The notes under the pieces were generated by a model. That model worked only from the letters and a program-made list of their open reading frames with translations, was not told where the DNA came from and searched no databases. Shown here piece by piece: positions 42,350-50,961 of a DNA stretch of 64,000 nt. The stretch is from Janthinobacterium sp. 64. GTDB lineage: Bacteria; Pseudomonadota; Gammaproteobacteria; Burkholderiales; Burkholderiaceae_D. How positions within the stretch are numbered: the stretch's first letter is position 1; every line of letters begins with the position of its first letter. Location: assembly GCF_002813325.1 (NCBI RefSeq), contig NZ_PHUG01000001.1, positions 186,001-250,000 of the forward strand, in the 5' to 3' direction. Position numbers and translations under genes: made by a program.

Positions 42350-43849
42350 ATGACAACCCCGATGATCGGCCACTTTATTGGTGGTAACCCGATGGCTTCG
42401 CGCTCCGAGCGCACGAGCGACGTCTTCAATCCCGCCACGGGCGCCGTGACGGCGAAGGTGTCGCTGGCCACGCCGTCCGAACTGAACGCGGCCGTGGCCG
42501 CCGCCCATGCGGCGTTTCCCGCCTGGTCGCAAACCTCGCCCCTGCGCCGCGCACGCGTCATGTTCAAGTTCAAGGAATTGCTGGAAGAACACTCGGATCA
42601 ATTGGCCGCCCTGATCACGGCGGAGCACGGCAAGGTGTTTACGGATGCCAAAGGGGAAGTGACGCGCGGCATCGAAGTGGTGGAGTTCGCCTGCGGCATC
42701 CCGCAAATGATGAAGGGGGAATATTCGGAACAGGTGGCCGGCGGCATCGATGCCTGGTCGATCCGCCAGGCGCTCGGTGTCTGTGTCGGCATCACGCCGT
42801 TCAACTTTCCCGTGATGGTGCCGATGTGGATGTTCCCGATGGCGATTGCCTGCGGCAATACGTTCGTCCTCAAACCGTCGGAGCGCGATCCTTCCGCCAG
42901 CCTGCTGCTGGCGCAACTGTTGACGGACGCGGGCTTGCCCGACGGCGTCTTTAATGTAGTGCAGGGCGACAAGGAAGCCGTCGACGGCTTGCTGCACCAT
43001 CCGGATGTGCGCGCCGTCAGCTTTGTCGGTTCCACGCCGATTGCCGAATACATCTATGCCACCGGCTGCGCGCAGGGCAAGCGCGTGCAAGCCTTGGGTG
43101 GCGCGAAAAACCACATGGTCGTCATGCCGGACGCGGATATTCCCCAGACGGTCGATGCCCTGATGGGCGCCGCGTTCGGTTCGGCCGGCGAGCGCTGCAT
43201 GGCCATTTCCGTCGTCGTGGCGGTCGGCAATGTGGCGGACCAGCTGGTCGAAGCGCTGGTGCCGCGCATCGCAGCACTCAAGATTACGCAGGGCATGGAT
43301 TTGTCGGCGGAAATGGGCCCCGTCGTCACGCAAGTGCACAAGGATAAAATTGCTGGCTACATCGCCACCGGCGTCAAGGAAGGCGCCAAGCTGGTCAGTG
43401 ACGGGCGCGGTTTCGTCTTGCCCGGCCACGAAAACGGCTTTTTCCTCGGTGGCAGCCTGTTCGACCATGTCACGCCCGAGATGACGATCTACAAGGAAGA
43501 AATCTTCGGCCCCGTGCTGTGCATCGTGCGCGTGCCCGATTTTGCCACGGCGCTGGACCTGGTCAACGCGCATGAGTATGGCAACGGCACGGCCATTTAC
43601 ACGCGCGACGGCAATACGGCGCGCGAATACACGCACCGGGTGCAGGTGGGGATGGTGGGCGTCAACGTGCCGATCCCCGTGCCGATGGCTTTCCACAGCT
43701 TCGGCGGCTGGAAGCGCAGCCTGTTTGGCGACCACCATGCGCATGGCCCGGAATCGGTGCGTTTCTATACGAAACAAAAGGCCGTGACCCAGCGCTGGCC
43801 AGCCTCGACGGCGGCTGGCGCCGAATTTGCCATGCCGACCCTGAAGTAA
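42350..43849 (+). CDS. iolA: (Methyl)malonate-semialdehyde dehydrogenase, CoA-acylating
   Basis: A 499-residue aldehyde dehydrogenase (MmsA/IolA) that turns malonate semialdehyde into acetyl-CoA with NAD+ and coenzyme A. The catalytic Cys is in [12 protein letters not shown] near residue 283. [20 protein letters not shown] near 147-166 is the typical IolA/MmsA motif, and [11 protein letters not shown] near 226 is the NAD-binding segment. It is the last gene of the iol operon. No clear terminator follows before the sigma-54 promoter at 43869. Confidence 0.93.
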   Translation: MTTPMIGHFIGGNPMASRSERTSDVFNPATGAVTAKVSLATPSELNAAVAAAHAAFPAWSQTSPLRRARVMFKFKELLEEHSDQLAALITAEHGKVFTDAKGEVTRGIEVVEFACGIPQMMKGEYSEQVAGGIDAWSIRQALGVCVGITPFNFPVMVPMWMFPMAIACGNTFVLKPSERDPSASLLLAQLLTDAGLPDGVFNVVQGDKEAVDGLLHHPDVRAVSFVGSTPIAEYIYATGCAQGKRVQALGGAKNHMVVMPDADIPQTVDALMGAAFGSAGERCMAISVVVAVGNVADQLVEALVPRIAALKITQGMDLSAEMGPVVTQVHKDKIAGYIATGVKEGAKLVSDGRGFVLPGHENGFFLGGSLFDHVTPEMTIYKEEIFGPVLCIVRVPDFATALDLVNAHEYGNGTAIYTRDGNTAREYTHRVQVGMVGVNVPIPVPMAFHSFGGWKRSLFGDHHAHGPESVRFYTKQKAVTQRWPASTAAGAEFAMPTLK

Positions 43850-43868
43850 AATCCGCTGTAAAACCGGC

Positions 43869-43883
43869 TGGTTCGCTTCTTGC
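43869..43883 (+). promoter_or_regulatory. Sigma-54 promoter of the nasT-like gene
   Basis: TGGTTCGCTTCTTGC contains GG at 43870-43871 and GC at 43882-43883 with exactly 10 bp between, the -24/-12 pattern of RpoN promoters (TGGCAC-N5-TTGC). It lies 40 bp before the nasT-like start. Nitrogen control through NtrC is likely. Confidence 0.75.
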
Positions 43884-43886
43884 TTA

Positions 43887-43914
43887 CTGCAATGGTTGTG
43901 TTTAGCCATTGCAG
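43887..43914. other. Inverted repeat between the sigma-54 promoter and the nasT-like gene
   Basis: CTGCAATGG (43887-43895) and CCATTGCAG (43906-43914) form a perfect 9-bp dyad with a 10-nt spacer. The predicted transcription start, about 12 bp after the -12 element, falls near 43895, so the left arm is mostly untranscribed. A DNA-binding dyad is therefore more likely than an RNA hairpin. Confidence 0.55.
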
Positions 43915-43923
43915 ATCGTTCCC

Positions 43924-44562
43924 ATGACGTCCAGCCGTACCCAGCCTTTGCGCATCGTTGTCGTCAACACCATCGTCGAGCACGGCGTGCACGCGGATGC
44001 GGCATTGGCTGCCCAAGTGTTGCGCGGCAATGCCTTGCGCATCGGCTTGCTGGAATCGGGCTACGACATCGTAGCCTCGCTGCCAGCCGACCTCTACCTT
44101 CCCGAGCGCATCGCGCAACTGCAGCCCGACCTCATCATCATCGACGCCGAATCGGACGCGCGCGACGTGCTCGAACATATCGTCATCGCCACGCGCGACG
44201 AGCGCCGCCCCATCGTCCTGTTTACGGAAGACGGCGCCACGGCCAGCATCGACGCGGCCATGGCGGCCGGCGTATCGGCCTACATCGTGGCCGGCTTGCA
44301 GGCCGAGCGCATACAACCCGTGCTGAACGTGGCCCTGGCGCGCTTTCGCCAGGAAGAAAAATTGCGCGCCGAATTGCTCGACACGCGGCACAAATTGCTG
44401 GAGCGCAAGGTGATCGAACGGGCCAAGGGCCTGTTGATGACGCACCAGGGCTTGACGGAAGAGCAGGCTTACCAGCGGCTGCGCAGCATGGCGATGAATA
44501 AAAAGCTGAAGCTGGCGGACATTGCCCAGCGCATCCTCGACGTGGAGGACTTGCTGGGATGA
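43924..44562 (+). CDS. nasT: NasT-like ANTAR-domain antiterminator regulator
   Basis: A 212-residue cytoplasmic response regulator. The N-terminal half is receiver-like (LRIVVVNTIVEHGVHADAAL; DLIIIDAESDARDVLEHIVI), and the C-terminal 60 residues are an ANTAR RNA-binding domain (RKVIERAKGLLMTHQGLTEE). NasT binds RNA hairpins in nitrate-assimilation leaders and prevents termination when NasS releases it. A NasS-like gene lies 4.4 kb downstream on the same strand behind an iron-uptake module. The sigma-54 promoter upstream fits nitrogen regulation. ATG 43924 is chosen; TTG 43909 is in frame but falls in the dyad. Nitrate control is inferred from the family and neighbours. Confidence 0.85.
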   Translation: MTSSRTQPLRIVVVNTIVEHGVHADAALAAQVLRGNALRIGLLESGYDIVASLPADLYLPERIAQLQPDLIIIDAESDARDVLEHIVIATRDERRPIVLFTEDGATASIDAAMAAGVSAYIVAGLQAERIQPVLNVALARFRQEEKLRAELLDTRHKLLERKVIERAKGLLMTHQGLTEEQAYQRLRSMAMNKKLKLADIAQRILDVEDLLG

Positions 44563-44604
44563 GTCGATGTGGTGCAATGCACCACATCAGTGCGTACTTG
44601 CCTG

Positions 44605-47127
44605 TCAGTAGCTGGCACGCAAGATCAGCGCCGCGCTGCGTGGTTCTGCATAGAAATTGCCATTACTGGAGCGGCCCATGGTGCGGTAATAGGTCTTGTC
44701 GAAGACATTATTGATATTGACGCTGGCGCTCCAGTGGCGGTCGATGCGGTATTGCGCCATGGCATTCCAGACGGCATAGCTTGCCTGTGTATAGTGGAAT
44801 GGCACGGCAGGGCCGTTGAACTTGCCTGTGGCCACATTCCAGCTGGCAGCCGTGCCTTGCGCGTATTGCTTGCTCTGCATGGTTGCACCGGCGCCCAGTT
44901 TCCAGGCGGAAGCGGCACCCGGCAATTGCCAGTTGCCCCACAGCTTGAGTGCATGTCTGGGCGTGATCGTGCTGAAAACGGCCTTGTCTGTTTCATTGCT
45001 GTTGTGGTTGTAGGTATAGCCGCCGGACAATTGCACGCCAGCGGCCACTTCACCGTTGACTTCCATTTCCACGCCCTGGCTGACGACCTTGCCGGAAGCG
45101 AGGTAGCAGCAATTGCTGGAAAATAGGGCGGACTGTTCTTCATAGCGGGGATCGTTGACGGCCCGGCCATCCTGCACGATGCGGTACAGGGCCAATGCCG
45201 TATTGAGCTTGCCGCCCAACAGTTCCCCTTTCAGGCCCAGTTCGCTATTTGCGCCGCGCATGGGGCGCAAGCCCGTGCCCGGCGCGGGGCCAGCCTTGAA
45301 GTCGGCTTGCGGCTTGAATATTTGCGCGTGGCTGGCATAGGCCGACCATTCTTGATTGATATCGTGCACGAAGCCGATGAAGGGGGTGACCTTGGTCGGT
45401 TCCGCGTATTGCGTCAAGCCTGAAGTGTCCCAGATGCCGGTGTCCGTATCGAGTTCGCGATAGTGCTGGCGGTAGCGGTAGCGGTTGACCCGCGCGCCTG
45501 CGATCAGCTTGCTGCCCTCGGCCACGTCCAGGCGCAAGGTGGCGTAGGCGCCATACTGGGTCTGGCCCCAGGGATCATAGTCGCGTTCAATGGGACCATA
45601 CACCGGCTTGGGAAAGGGGGTGTTACCTGGATGAAACAAATCTCCCGGCGCGCCGTTGCCTTCCAGCGGATAGCTGGCCACCCAGCTGCTGGTGACTTTC
45701 TGGCCATCGATGCCGGCCAGTACTTCATGCGTACGGCCGAACCAGTCGAAGGCGCCGCTGACGTTGATATCGAGTAGTTGTTGCTTGTTATGGTATTGCG
45801 TGTGGCCGCTTTGCCAGCGGCCGCCCGTCATGGTTTGCGGATCGATGGCGCCCTGGATGAAACCATCGTCCGTGGCGCCGGCCTGGCGCATCTGCGCAGC
45901 ATTCGCGCGCAGGGTCCAGCGCTGTGCCAGGCGCCAGGTCAGCTTAGCAAACAGTTCTCTCGAGGTGGAATCGACGCCGGCCCAGTCGGCCATCGCGCCC
46001 GTGTTGCGGGGCAAGTGCAGTTCGGCGCCCGTACTATAGCGGGGCAAGCCCGGCCAGGTTCCCCGGTCATGCGTGCGCTGTTCGCGAGCGCCGATGGCCA
46101 GCACGGCACCGGGTGCGATATCGGCTTCCAGTACGCCATAGATGAGCGGCTTTTCCGTCGCGCGGATGGCCGTGAAGTATTTTCGGTTTTCATAGGCGAC
46201 GACGACGCGTCCGCGCAACTTGCCGTCGAACGCCAGCGGGCCGGAAGCATCGAAGTCGCTGCGGTAATTGTTCCAGCTGCCGGCCGCTACGCTGGCATTG
46301 AACTGCGGCGCGGCAGTAGGCATCTTGCGCACGAGATTGACGGCACCGCCTGGGTTGCCCGTGCCGTTCAGCAAACCTGCCGCGCCGCGCAGGATTTCCA
46401 CGCGATCATATTCCGCCAGGTCGGCCGCGATGCTGGCGGAAAATCCCGTGTCCATGGGGGCACCGCCATCGAGCTGGTAGCTGCTGATTTCAAAACCACG
46501 CGCATACAGCTTCTGTATCAGGAAAGTATTGTCCTGTACCGTGATGCCGACGGCTTGTTCGGCTGCCTTGCTCAAGTCGCTGATATGCTGGTCGTCGAGG
46601 CGCTGGCGCGTCAGCACGGAGACGGTTTGCGGATGTTCGCGCAAGGATTGGGCCGTCTTGCCTATGGTAATGACAGGCGTGGTATACGAAGCCGTGCCTT
46701 CTGTTTCGCCATCGCGCCGACCCGTCACGCGGACTTCACGCATGCTGATTTCCATCGCCTGCGGCGCAGCCGCCGTCTTGCGCAGCACATAATTACCGTC
46801 GCCGCGTTGCTCCGCTTCCCAGCCGCTCCCTTGCAGCAATTGCGCATAAGCCTGGCCGACGGTGTAGTTGCCGCGCAAGCCAGGCGAACTCAGGCCTGCC
46901 AGTTGCGCGGCATCGAAGGCGATGGCGATACCGGCCGTGCTGGCATAGCGGCTGATGGTGGCGCCCAGTGGCCCGGCGGGAATGTCGACGTTGCGGGCGG
47001 TGCTGGTGGCGTCTGCAGACGCGACGGCCGGCGTGAGTAACGGCGCGGTGGCCAGCATGGCCAGCAGGACGGTGCGTACAGCGTGGGCGACGGCGGTGCG
47101 GCGCGCGATATATGGTGCGGCGGTCAT
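44605..47127 (-). CDS. TonB-dependent siderophore receptor with STN signalling domain
   Basis: An 840-residue outer-membrane transducer. Residues 1-40 include a signal peptide (LLAMLATAPLLTPAVASA). An STN domain follows (VDIPAGPLGATISRYASTAG to about 120), which contacts FecR. The plug begins near 155 (SLREHPQTVSVLTRQRLDDQ), with EILRGAAGLLNGTGNPGGAV near 250-269, the barrel follows, and the C-terminus ends in LILRASY. It resembles ferric-siderophore receptors such as FpvA/FoxA; the siderophore is unknown. GAAGGA precedes ATG 47127. It is the last gene of a fecI-fecR-receptor set. Confidence 0.93.
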   Translation of the reverse strand: MTAAPYIARRTAVAHAVRTVLLAMLATAPLLTPAVASADATSTARNVDIPAGPLGATISRYASTAGIAIAFDAAQLAGLSSPGLRGNYTVGQAYAQLLQGSGWEAEQRGDGNYVLRKTAAAPQAMEISMREVRVTGRRDGETEGTASYTTPVITIGKTAQSLREHPQTVSVLTRQRLDDQHISDLSKAAEQAVGITVQDNTFLIQKLYARGFEISSYQLDGGAPMDTGFSASIAADLAEYDRVEILRGAAGLLNGTGNPGGAVNLVRKMPTAAPQFNASVAAGSWNNYRSDFDASGPLAFDGKLRGRVVVAYENRKYFTAIRATEKPLIYGVLEADIAPGAVLAIGAREQRTHDRGTWPGLPRYSTGAELHLPRNTGAMADWAGVDSTSRELFAKLTWRLAQRWTLRANAAQMRQAGATDDGFIQGAIDPQTMTGGRWQSGHTQYHNKQQLLDINVSGAFDWFGRTHEVLAGIDGQKVTSSWVASYPLEGNGAPGDLFHPGNTPFPKPVYGPIERDYDPWGQTQYGAYATLRLDVAEGSKLIAGARVNRYRYRQHYRELDTDTGIWDTSGLTQYAEPTKVTPFIGFVHDINQEWSAYASHAQIFKPQADFKAGPAPGTGLRPMRGANSELGLKGELLGGKLNTALALYRIVQDGRAVNDPRYEEQSALFSSNCCYLASGKVVSQGVEMEVNGEVAAGVQLSGGYTYNHNSNETDKAVFSTITPRHALKLWGNWQLPGAASAWKLGAGATMQSKQYAQGTAASWNVATGKFNGPAVPFHYTQASYAVWNAMAQYRIDRHWSASVNINNVFDKTYYRTMGRSSNGNFYAEPRSAALILRASY

Positions 47128-47221
47128 GGAATTCCTTCAGGGTTAGCGCGTCTTTCAGGACGCTTGCAGGAAGGAGGTCGGATCAGCGGCAAAAAAAGTG
47201 CACGCTTTGGGAAAATATTTT

Positions 47222-48226
47222 TCAGGCGGGCAGCACGCGTACCCAGAAACGCGTGTGCATCACGATGTGCAGCGGGAAGCCGTTGGCCAGCACTTGCAGG
47301 GCGCGGTCGCTATCTGCCAGCGGGAAGTTGCCCGATATGCGCAGGTCGGCCACGCGCGGATCGCATTGCAGCACGCCCCGACGGTAGCGTCCCAGTTCAG
47401 CCAGCAAGCGAGACAGCGGCATGTTGTCAACCAATAAACTGCCGTCCTGCCACGCGCCTGCGCCGAATGCGGCCGGTGTGGGGCCTTGCATGGCGCCATC
47501 GGCGCCGATGCGCAATTGCTGCTCCGCTTGCACCAGCATGGGGCGCTGCTGTCCGCTGCGCACTTCCACGGCCTTTTCCAGTACGGTGACCAGCGTGCCC
47601 GCATGATCGCTGCGCACGAGGAAGCGCGTACCCAGCGCGCGGATGCGGCCATGTGGCGTATCGACCAGGAAAGGCCGGGCGCCATGGCCGATGGCCAGGT
47701 GGGGATCGGCGACCGTGCCGATGAAAATTTCACCCCTGCGCAACAGCAGGCGGCGCTGCGCCTCGTCATAGGCCAGGTCCACGGCGCTATCCGTATTGAG
47801 CACGAGGCGCGAGCCGTCGGGCAAGAGCAGGCGACGCTGTTCGCCCGTCGCCGTGGATATGTCGGCCAGCATGGCCAGCCGCCATTCCCGCGCGGCGGGC
47901 TGGCGCCAGCCATGCCATGCGAGGCCGCTGGCACCCAGCACGGCCAGGGTGCCGCGCAGCACGCCGCGGCGCGATAGCTGCGCAAGCCCGGTTTGCGCCG
48001 CAGCCTGCAAGGCTGGCGCGGCCAAGCCGCCGGGCACGCTGCCCAGTTGCCGCTGCATCGTTTCGATGCGTTGCCAGGCGGCGCCGTGGGCGGGGTGTGC
48101 GTCGCGCCAGCGCTGCCAGCGCAACCGGTCTTGCGGCGTGACGTGGCCTGAGCACAGGCGCGCATACCAGCCGGCGGCCGCGCGCAACGCGCGCAACTCC
48201 ATGCCCGACAGGGCGCCCGCGCTCAT
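47222..48226 (-). CDS. FecR-type anti-sigma/sigma-regulator
   Basis: A 334-residue inner-membrane protein. N-terminal cytoplasmic DUF4880-like segment (ALRAAAGWYARLCSGHVTPQ) binds the sigma factor. A transmembrane segment RGVLRGTLAVLGASGLAWHG lies near residue 110. The periplasmic FecR domain follows (EWRLAMLADISTATGEQRRL; VDTPHGRIRALGTRFLVRSD near 215), and the C-terminal part receives the signal from the receptor's STN domain. ATG 48226 overlaps the sigma gene's stop as ATGA. The upstream extension to 48469 overlaps the sigma factor gene in another frame and is rejected. Confidence 0.88.
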   Translation of the reverse strand: MSAGALSGMELRALRAAAGWYARLCSGHVTPQDRLRWQRWRDAHPAHGAAWQRIETMQRQLGSVPGGLAAPALQAAAQTGLAQLSRRGVLRGTLAVLGASGLAWHGWRQPAAREWRLAMLADISTATGEQRRLLLPDGSRLVLNTDSAVDLAYDEAQRRLLLRRGEIFIGTVADPHLAIGHGARPFLVDTPHGRIRALGTRFLVRSDHAGTLVTVLEKAVEVRSGQQRPMLVQAEQQLRIGADGAMQGPTPAAFGAGAWQDGSLLVDNMPLSRLLAELGRYRRGVLQCDPRVADLRISGNFPLADSDRALQVLANGFPLHIVMHTRFWVRVLPA

Positions 48227-48741
48227 GCTTCGAGCGCCGCTTGCAGCAGGCATACTTGCAGCACGGCCTTCGCCATGTAGTTGTTCACGCTGCGCAGGCT
48301 GATGCCAAGCTCCTGCGCAATGCAGGCATAGCTGAGGCCCTCGAATTGCGACAGGATAAAGACTTGCCTGACTTTCGCGCCCAGGCCGTCGAGCAGTGCA
48401 TTGATCTCGTGCAGGGTTTCCAGCACGATGGCGCGCGCCTCGCACGACAGTTCCTGTGCTTGCGGCCATTGCGCCAAGGTTGCCAGGTAAGCCTGTTCCA
48501 GTGCGCGGCGGCGGTAATGATCGACCACGACTCTGCCGGCGATGGTCGCCAGGTAGCTGCGCGGTTCGCGGATGGCTTGCGCATTGCGGTCGACCAGAAG
48601 GCGCACGAAGGTGTCGTGCGCCAGGTCGGCGACATCGCCCATATTGCCCAGGCGCGTGCGCAGCCAGCCTTTCAGCCAGCCGAGGTGTGCGCTGTAGAGC
48701 GTGCCGACAGGGTGGGAGGAAAGGGGGAGCGGGGCGGGCAT
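48223..48741 (-). CDS. FecI-type ECF sigma factor
   Basis: A 172-residue sigma-70-family protein of the iron-starvation ECF group. Region 2 includes DVADLAHDTFVRLLVDRN near residues 36-53 and EPRSYLATIAGRVVVDHYRR near 60-79; region 4 includes FEGLSYACIAQELGISLRSV near 135-154, the HTH. It should direct transcription of the receptor gene when the siderophore is bound. A Fur-like box lies upstream at 48780-48798, so iron represses the set. Overlaps fecR by ATGA. Confidence 0.9.
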   Translation of the reverse strand: MPAPLPLSSHPVGTLYSAHLGWLKGWLRTRLGNMGDVADLAHDTFVRLLVDRNAQAIREPRSYLATIAGRVVVDHYRRRALEQAYLATLAQWPQAQELSCEARAIVLETLHEINALLDGLGAKVRQVFILSQFEGLSYACIAQELGISLRSVNNYMAKAVLQVCLLQAALEA

Positions 48742-48779
48742 GGGGCGTGACGGTCGCGAATGGAAAGGTCTTGAATCTA

Positions 48780-48798
48780 AATGGGAATTGTTCTCATT
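48780..48798. promoter_or_regulatory. Fur-type box upstream of fecI
   Basis: AATGGGAATTGTTCTCATT is a near-palindrome that matches the AATGAGAAT-N-ATTCTCATT form of Fur boxes at most positions. It lies 39 bp upstream of the fecI start, in the promoter region. Confidence 0.75.
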
Positions 48799-48861
48799 TT
48801 AACGAGGAAGGGTGCTTTGTGCAATGAGGCAGTGGCTTGGTCAACCGTTCCGGCCAGCCAC

Positions 48862-48878
48862 GGCACGTTTTTGGTGCA
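48862..48878. promoter_or_regulatory. NtrC-like site upstream of the nasS promoter
   Basis: GGCACGTTTTTGGTGCA matches the NtrC consensus TGCACC-N5-GGTGCA at 10 of 12 arm positions, with the right arm perfect. It lies 17 bp before the sigma-54 element. This is closer than usual for an enhancer, so the call is tentative. Confidence 0.5.
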
Positions 48879-48895
48879 TATTTAAGCCGCGCGTC

Positions 48896-48910
48896 TGGCA
48901 CGGCTCTTGC
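48896..48910 (+). promoter_or_regulatory. Sigma-54 promoter of the nasS-like gene
   Basis: TGGCACGGCTCTTGC is a perfect match to TGGCAC-N5-TTGC, with GG-N10-GC spacing. It lies 75 bp before the nasS-like start. This is the clearest RpoN site in the window. Confidence 0.88.
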
Positions 48911-48985
48911 TGACTAAAGCACAGGGGCGCGGTTTGCGCAGGGAATGGTCAGCGGTATGTCGCACAGTTAAGCAAGGACGCGGGT

Positions 48986-50164
48986 ATGACAGAGGGAAAG
49001 GGCGCAAGCGCCCAGGTGATGCGCTCCATGCATCCGGAAAAACAGACGATACGCATCGGCTACCTGCCGCTGGCCGATTGCGCCTCGCTGGTGATGGCGG
49101 CTAAGCTGGGCCTCGATGAAAAATACGGCATCAAGATCGAACTGAGCCGGGAGATGTCGTGGGCCGGCGTGCGCGACAAATTGAACAGCGGCGAACTCGA
49201 TGCGGCCCACGTGTTGTACGGTCTCGTGTATGGCGTGCAGATGGGCATCGGCGGGCAGCAGCGCGACCTGGCCGTGCTGATGAACCTCAATCACAGCGGC
49301 CAGGCCGTCACCGTGTCGGCGGCGCTGGCGCGCGAGGGCGCCCACGATGGCCCGACATTGGCGCGGCACATGCGCGGCACGGCGCGGCCGTTTGCGTTTG
49401 CGCATACTTTCCCGACCGGCAACCACGCGATGCTGCTGCAATACTGGCTGGCCGCGCATGGCATCGATCCGCTGCGCGACGCGCGCGTGATGACGGTGCC
49501 GCCGTCGCAGATGGTGACGGCCTTGCGCGCGGGACAGATGGATGGCTTTTGCGCGGGCGAACCGTGGGGCTACAAGGCCATCGTCGATGGCGTGGGCGTG
49601 ACGGCCGCCAGCAGCGGCGCCATCTGGCCCGACCATCCGGGCAAGGTGCTGGGCACCAGCGCCGCGTTTGCGCAGCAGCATCCGAACAGCTGCCGCGCCC
49701 TGATCGCCGCCGTGCTCGAGGCGGGCCGCTGGATCGACGCCAGCGACGCCAACCGGCTGGCCATGGCGGCTACCCTGGCCGAGCCCGCTTATTTGAATAC
49801 ACCGCAGGAAATGCTGGCGCCGCGCATCCTCGGCCATTATCAGGATGGCCTGGGCAAGACCTGGGACGAGGCGCACGGTTTGAAATTTTATGGCGATGGC
49901 GCCGTGAATTTCCCGTATCTGTCTGACGGCATGTGGTTCATGACCCAGCACCGGCGCTGGGGCTTGCTGCGCGACGAGCCCGATTACCTGGCCGTGGCGC
50001 GCCAGGTCAACCGCATCGACCTGTACCGCCAGGCGGCGGAAATGACGGCCACGCCCCTACCCAAGGCGCCCATGCGCAGCTCGACCCTGTGTGACGGCGT
50101 CGTATGGGACGGCAGCGCACCGGAAGCGTACGCGGCCTCGTTTGCCATCGGCCACTTTTTTTAA
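48986..50164 (+). CDS. nasS: NasS-like nitrate sensor / CmpA-NrtA-family binding protein
   Basis: A 392-residue protein of the CmpA/NrtA nitrate-binding family. It lacks a signal peptide (MTEGKGASAQVMRSMHPEKQ), so it is probably cytoplasmic like the NasS sensor that holds NasT inactive without nitrate. Family blocks: IRIGYLPLADCASLVMAAKL near residues 23-42, GELDAAHVLYGLVYGVQMGI near 70-89, NHAMLLQYWLAAHGIDP near 147-163 and DGFCAGEPWGYKAI near 182-195. A sigma-54 promoter and an NtrC-like site lie upstream. The nasT-like partner gene is 4.4 kb away. A transport-only role is less likely because no permease gene follows. cobA comes next. Confidence 0.8.
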   Translation: MTEGKGASAQVMRSMHPEKQTIRIGYLPLADCASLVMAAKLGLDEKYGIKIELSREMSWAGVRDKLNSGELDAAHVLYGLVYGVQMGIGGQQRDLAVLMNLNHSGQAVTVSAALAREGAHDGPTLARHMRGTARPFAFAHTFPTGNHAMLLQYWLAAHGIDPLRDARVMTVPPSQMVTALRAGQMDGFCAGEPWGYKAIVDGVGVTAASSGAIWPDHPGKVLGTSAAFAQQHPNSCRALIAAVLEAGRWIDASDANRLAMAATLAEPAYLNTPQEMLAPRILGHYQDGLGKTWDEAHGLKFYGDGAVNFPYLSDGMWFMTQHRRWGLLRDEPDYLAVARQVNRIDLYRQAAEMTATPLPKAPMRSSTLCDGVVWDGSAPEAYAASFAIGHFF

Positions 50165-50178
50165 TGGGAGAGTTCATC

Positions 50179-50949
50179 ATGGCGCAACTTGGAAGCGTGA
50201 CCCTGGTCGGCGCCGGTCCCGGCGACCCGGACCTGTTGACATTAAAAGCTGTGAAGGCCATCGCGCGGGCCGACGTGGTGCTGATCGACGACCTCGTCAA
50301 CCCGGCCATCCTCGCGCATGCGGCACAAGGCGTGCGCGTGGTCGAGGTGGGCAAGCGCGGTGGCTGCGCGTCCACGCCGCAAGCGTTCATCGAGCGCCTG
50401 ATGCTGGCCGAAGCGCGTGCCGGCCAGCATGTGGTGCGCCTGAAAGGGGGCGACCCGTATCTGTTCGGGCGCGGCGGCGAGGAACGCGCCTATTTGCGCA
50501 GCCACGGCGTGGCTGTCGAGGTGATACCGGGCATCAGCAGCGGCCTGGCCGCACCAACGGCCATCGGCGTGCCGCTGACGCACCGCAGCTGGAGCCAGGG
50601 CGCGATCTTCGTCACGGGCCATGGCAAGGATGGCGCCTCGGAGCCGAACTGGGCGGCATTGGCGCAAAGCGGCCTGACCCTGGTCATCTACATGGGCGTG
50701 GCCAGGGTGGCTGCCATCCAGGCGGGCTTGCTGGCCGGCGGCATGGCGCCCGGCATGCCCGTGGCCGTGGTGCAATCGGCCAGCTTGCCGGCCCAGCGCC
50801 AGATGCTGAGCACTTTGCACGCCTTGCCCGATGACTTGCAAACCAGCGGCCTGGGCAGTCCCAGCATCATCGTCGTGGGCGAGGTAGTGCGCTGCGCCGA
50901 TGCCTGGGATGACCATGGTGCCGGCGCTTTGCTGGCCGCCTGCGTCTGA
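50179..50949 (+). CDS. cobA: Uroporphyrinogen-III C-methyltransferase
   Basis: A 256-residue SAM-dependent methyltransferase of the tetrapyrrole methylase fold. It methylates uroporphyrinogen III to precorrin-2, the precursor of siroheme for nitrite and sulfite reductase and of cobalamin. Motifs: VTLVGAGPGDPDLLTLKAVK near residues 7-26, RLKGGDPYLFGRGGEE near 83-98 and EVIPGISSGLAAPTAIGVPL near 114-133. ATG 50179 follows GGGAGAG. It lies 14 nt after the nasS-like gene, probably in one transcript, which fits siroheme supply during nitrate assimilation. No CysG dehydrogenase domain is fused. Confidence 0.92.
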   Translation: MAQLGSVTLVGAGPGDPDLLTLKAVKAIARADVVLIDDLVNPAILAHAAQGVRVVEVGKRGGCASTPQAFIERLMLAEARAGQHVVRLKGGDPYLFGRGGEERAYLRSHGVAVEVIPGISSGLAAPTAIGVPLTHRSWSQGAIFVTGHGKDGASEPNWAALAQSGLTLVIYMGVARVAAIQAGLLAGGMAPGMPVAVVQSASLPAQRQMLSTLHALPDDLQTSGLGSPSIIVVGEVVRCADAWDDHGAGALLAACV

Positions 50950-50961
50950 GCCTGCCGGCGC

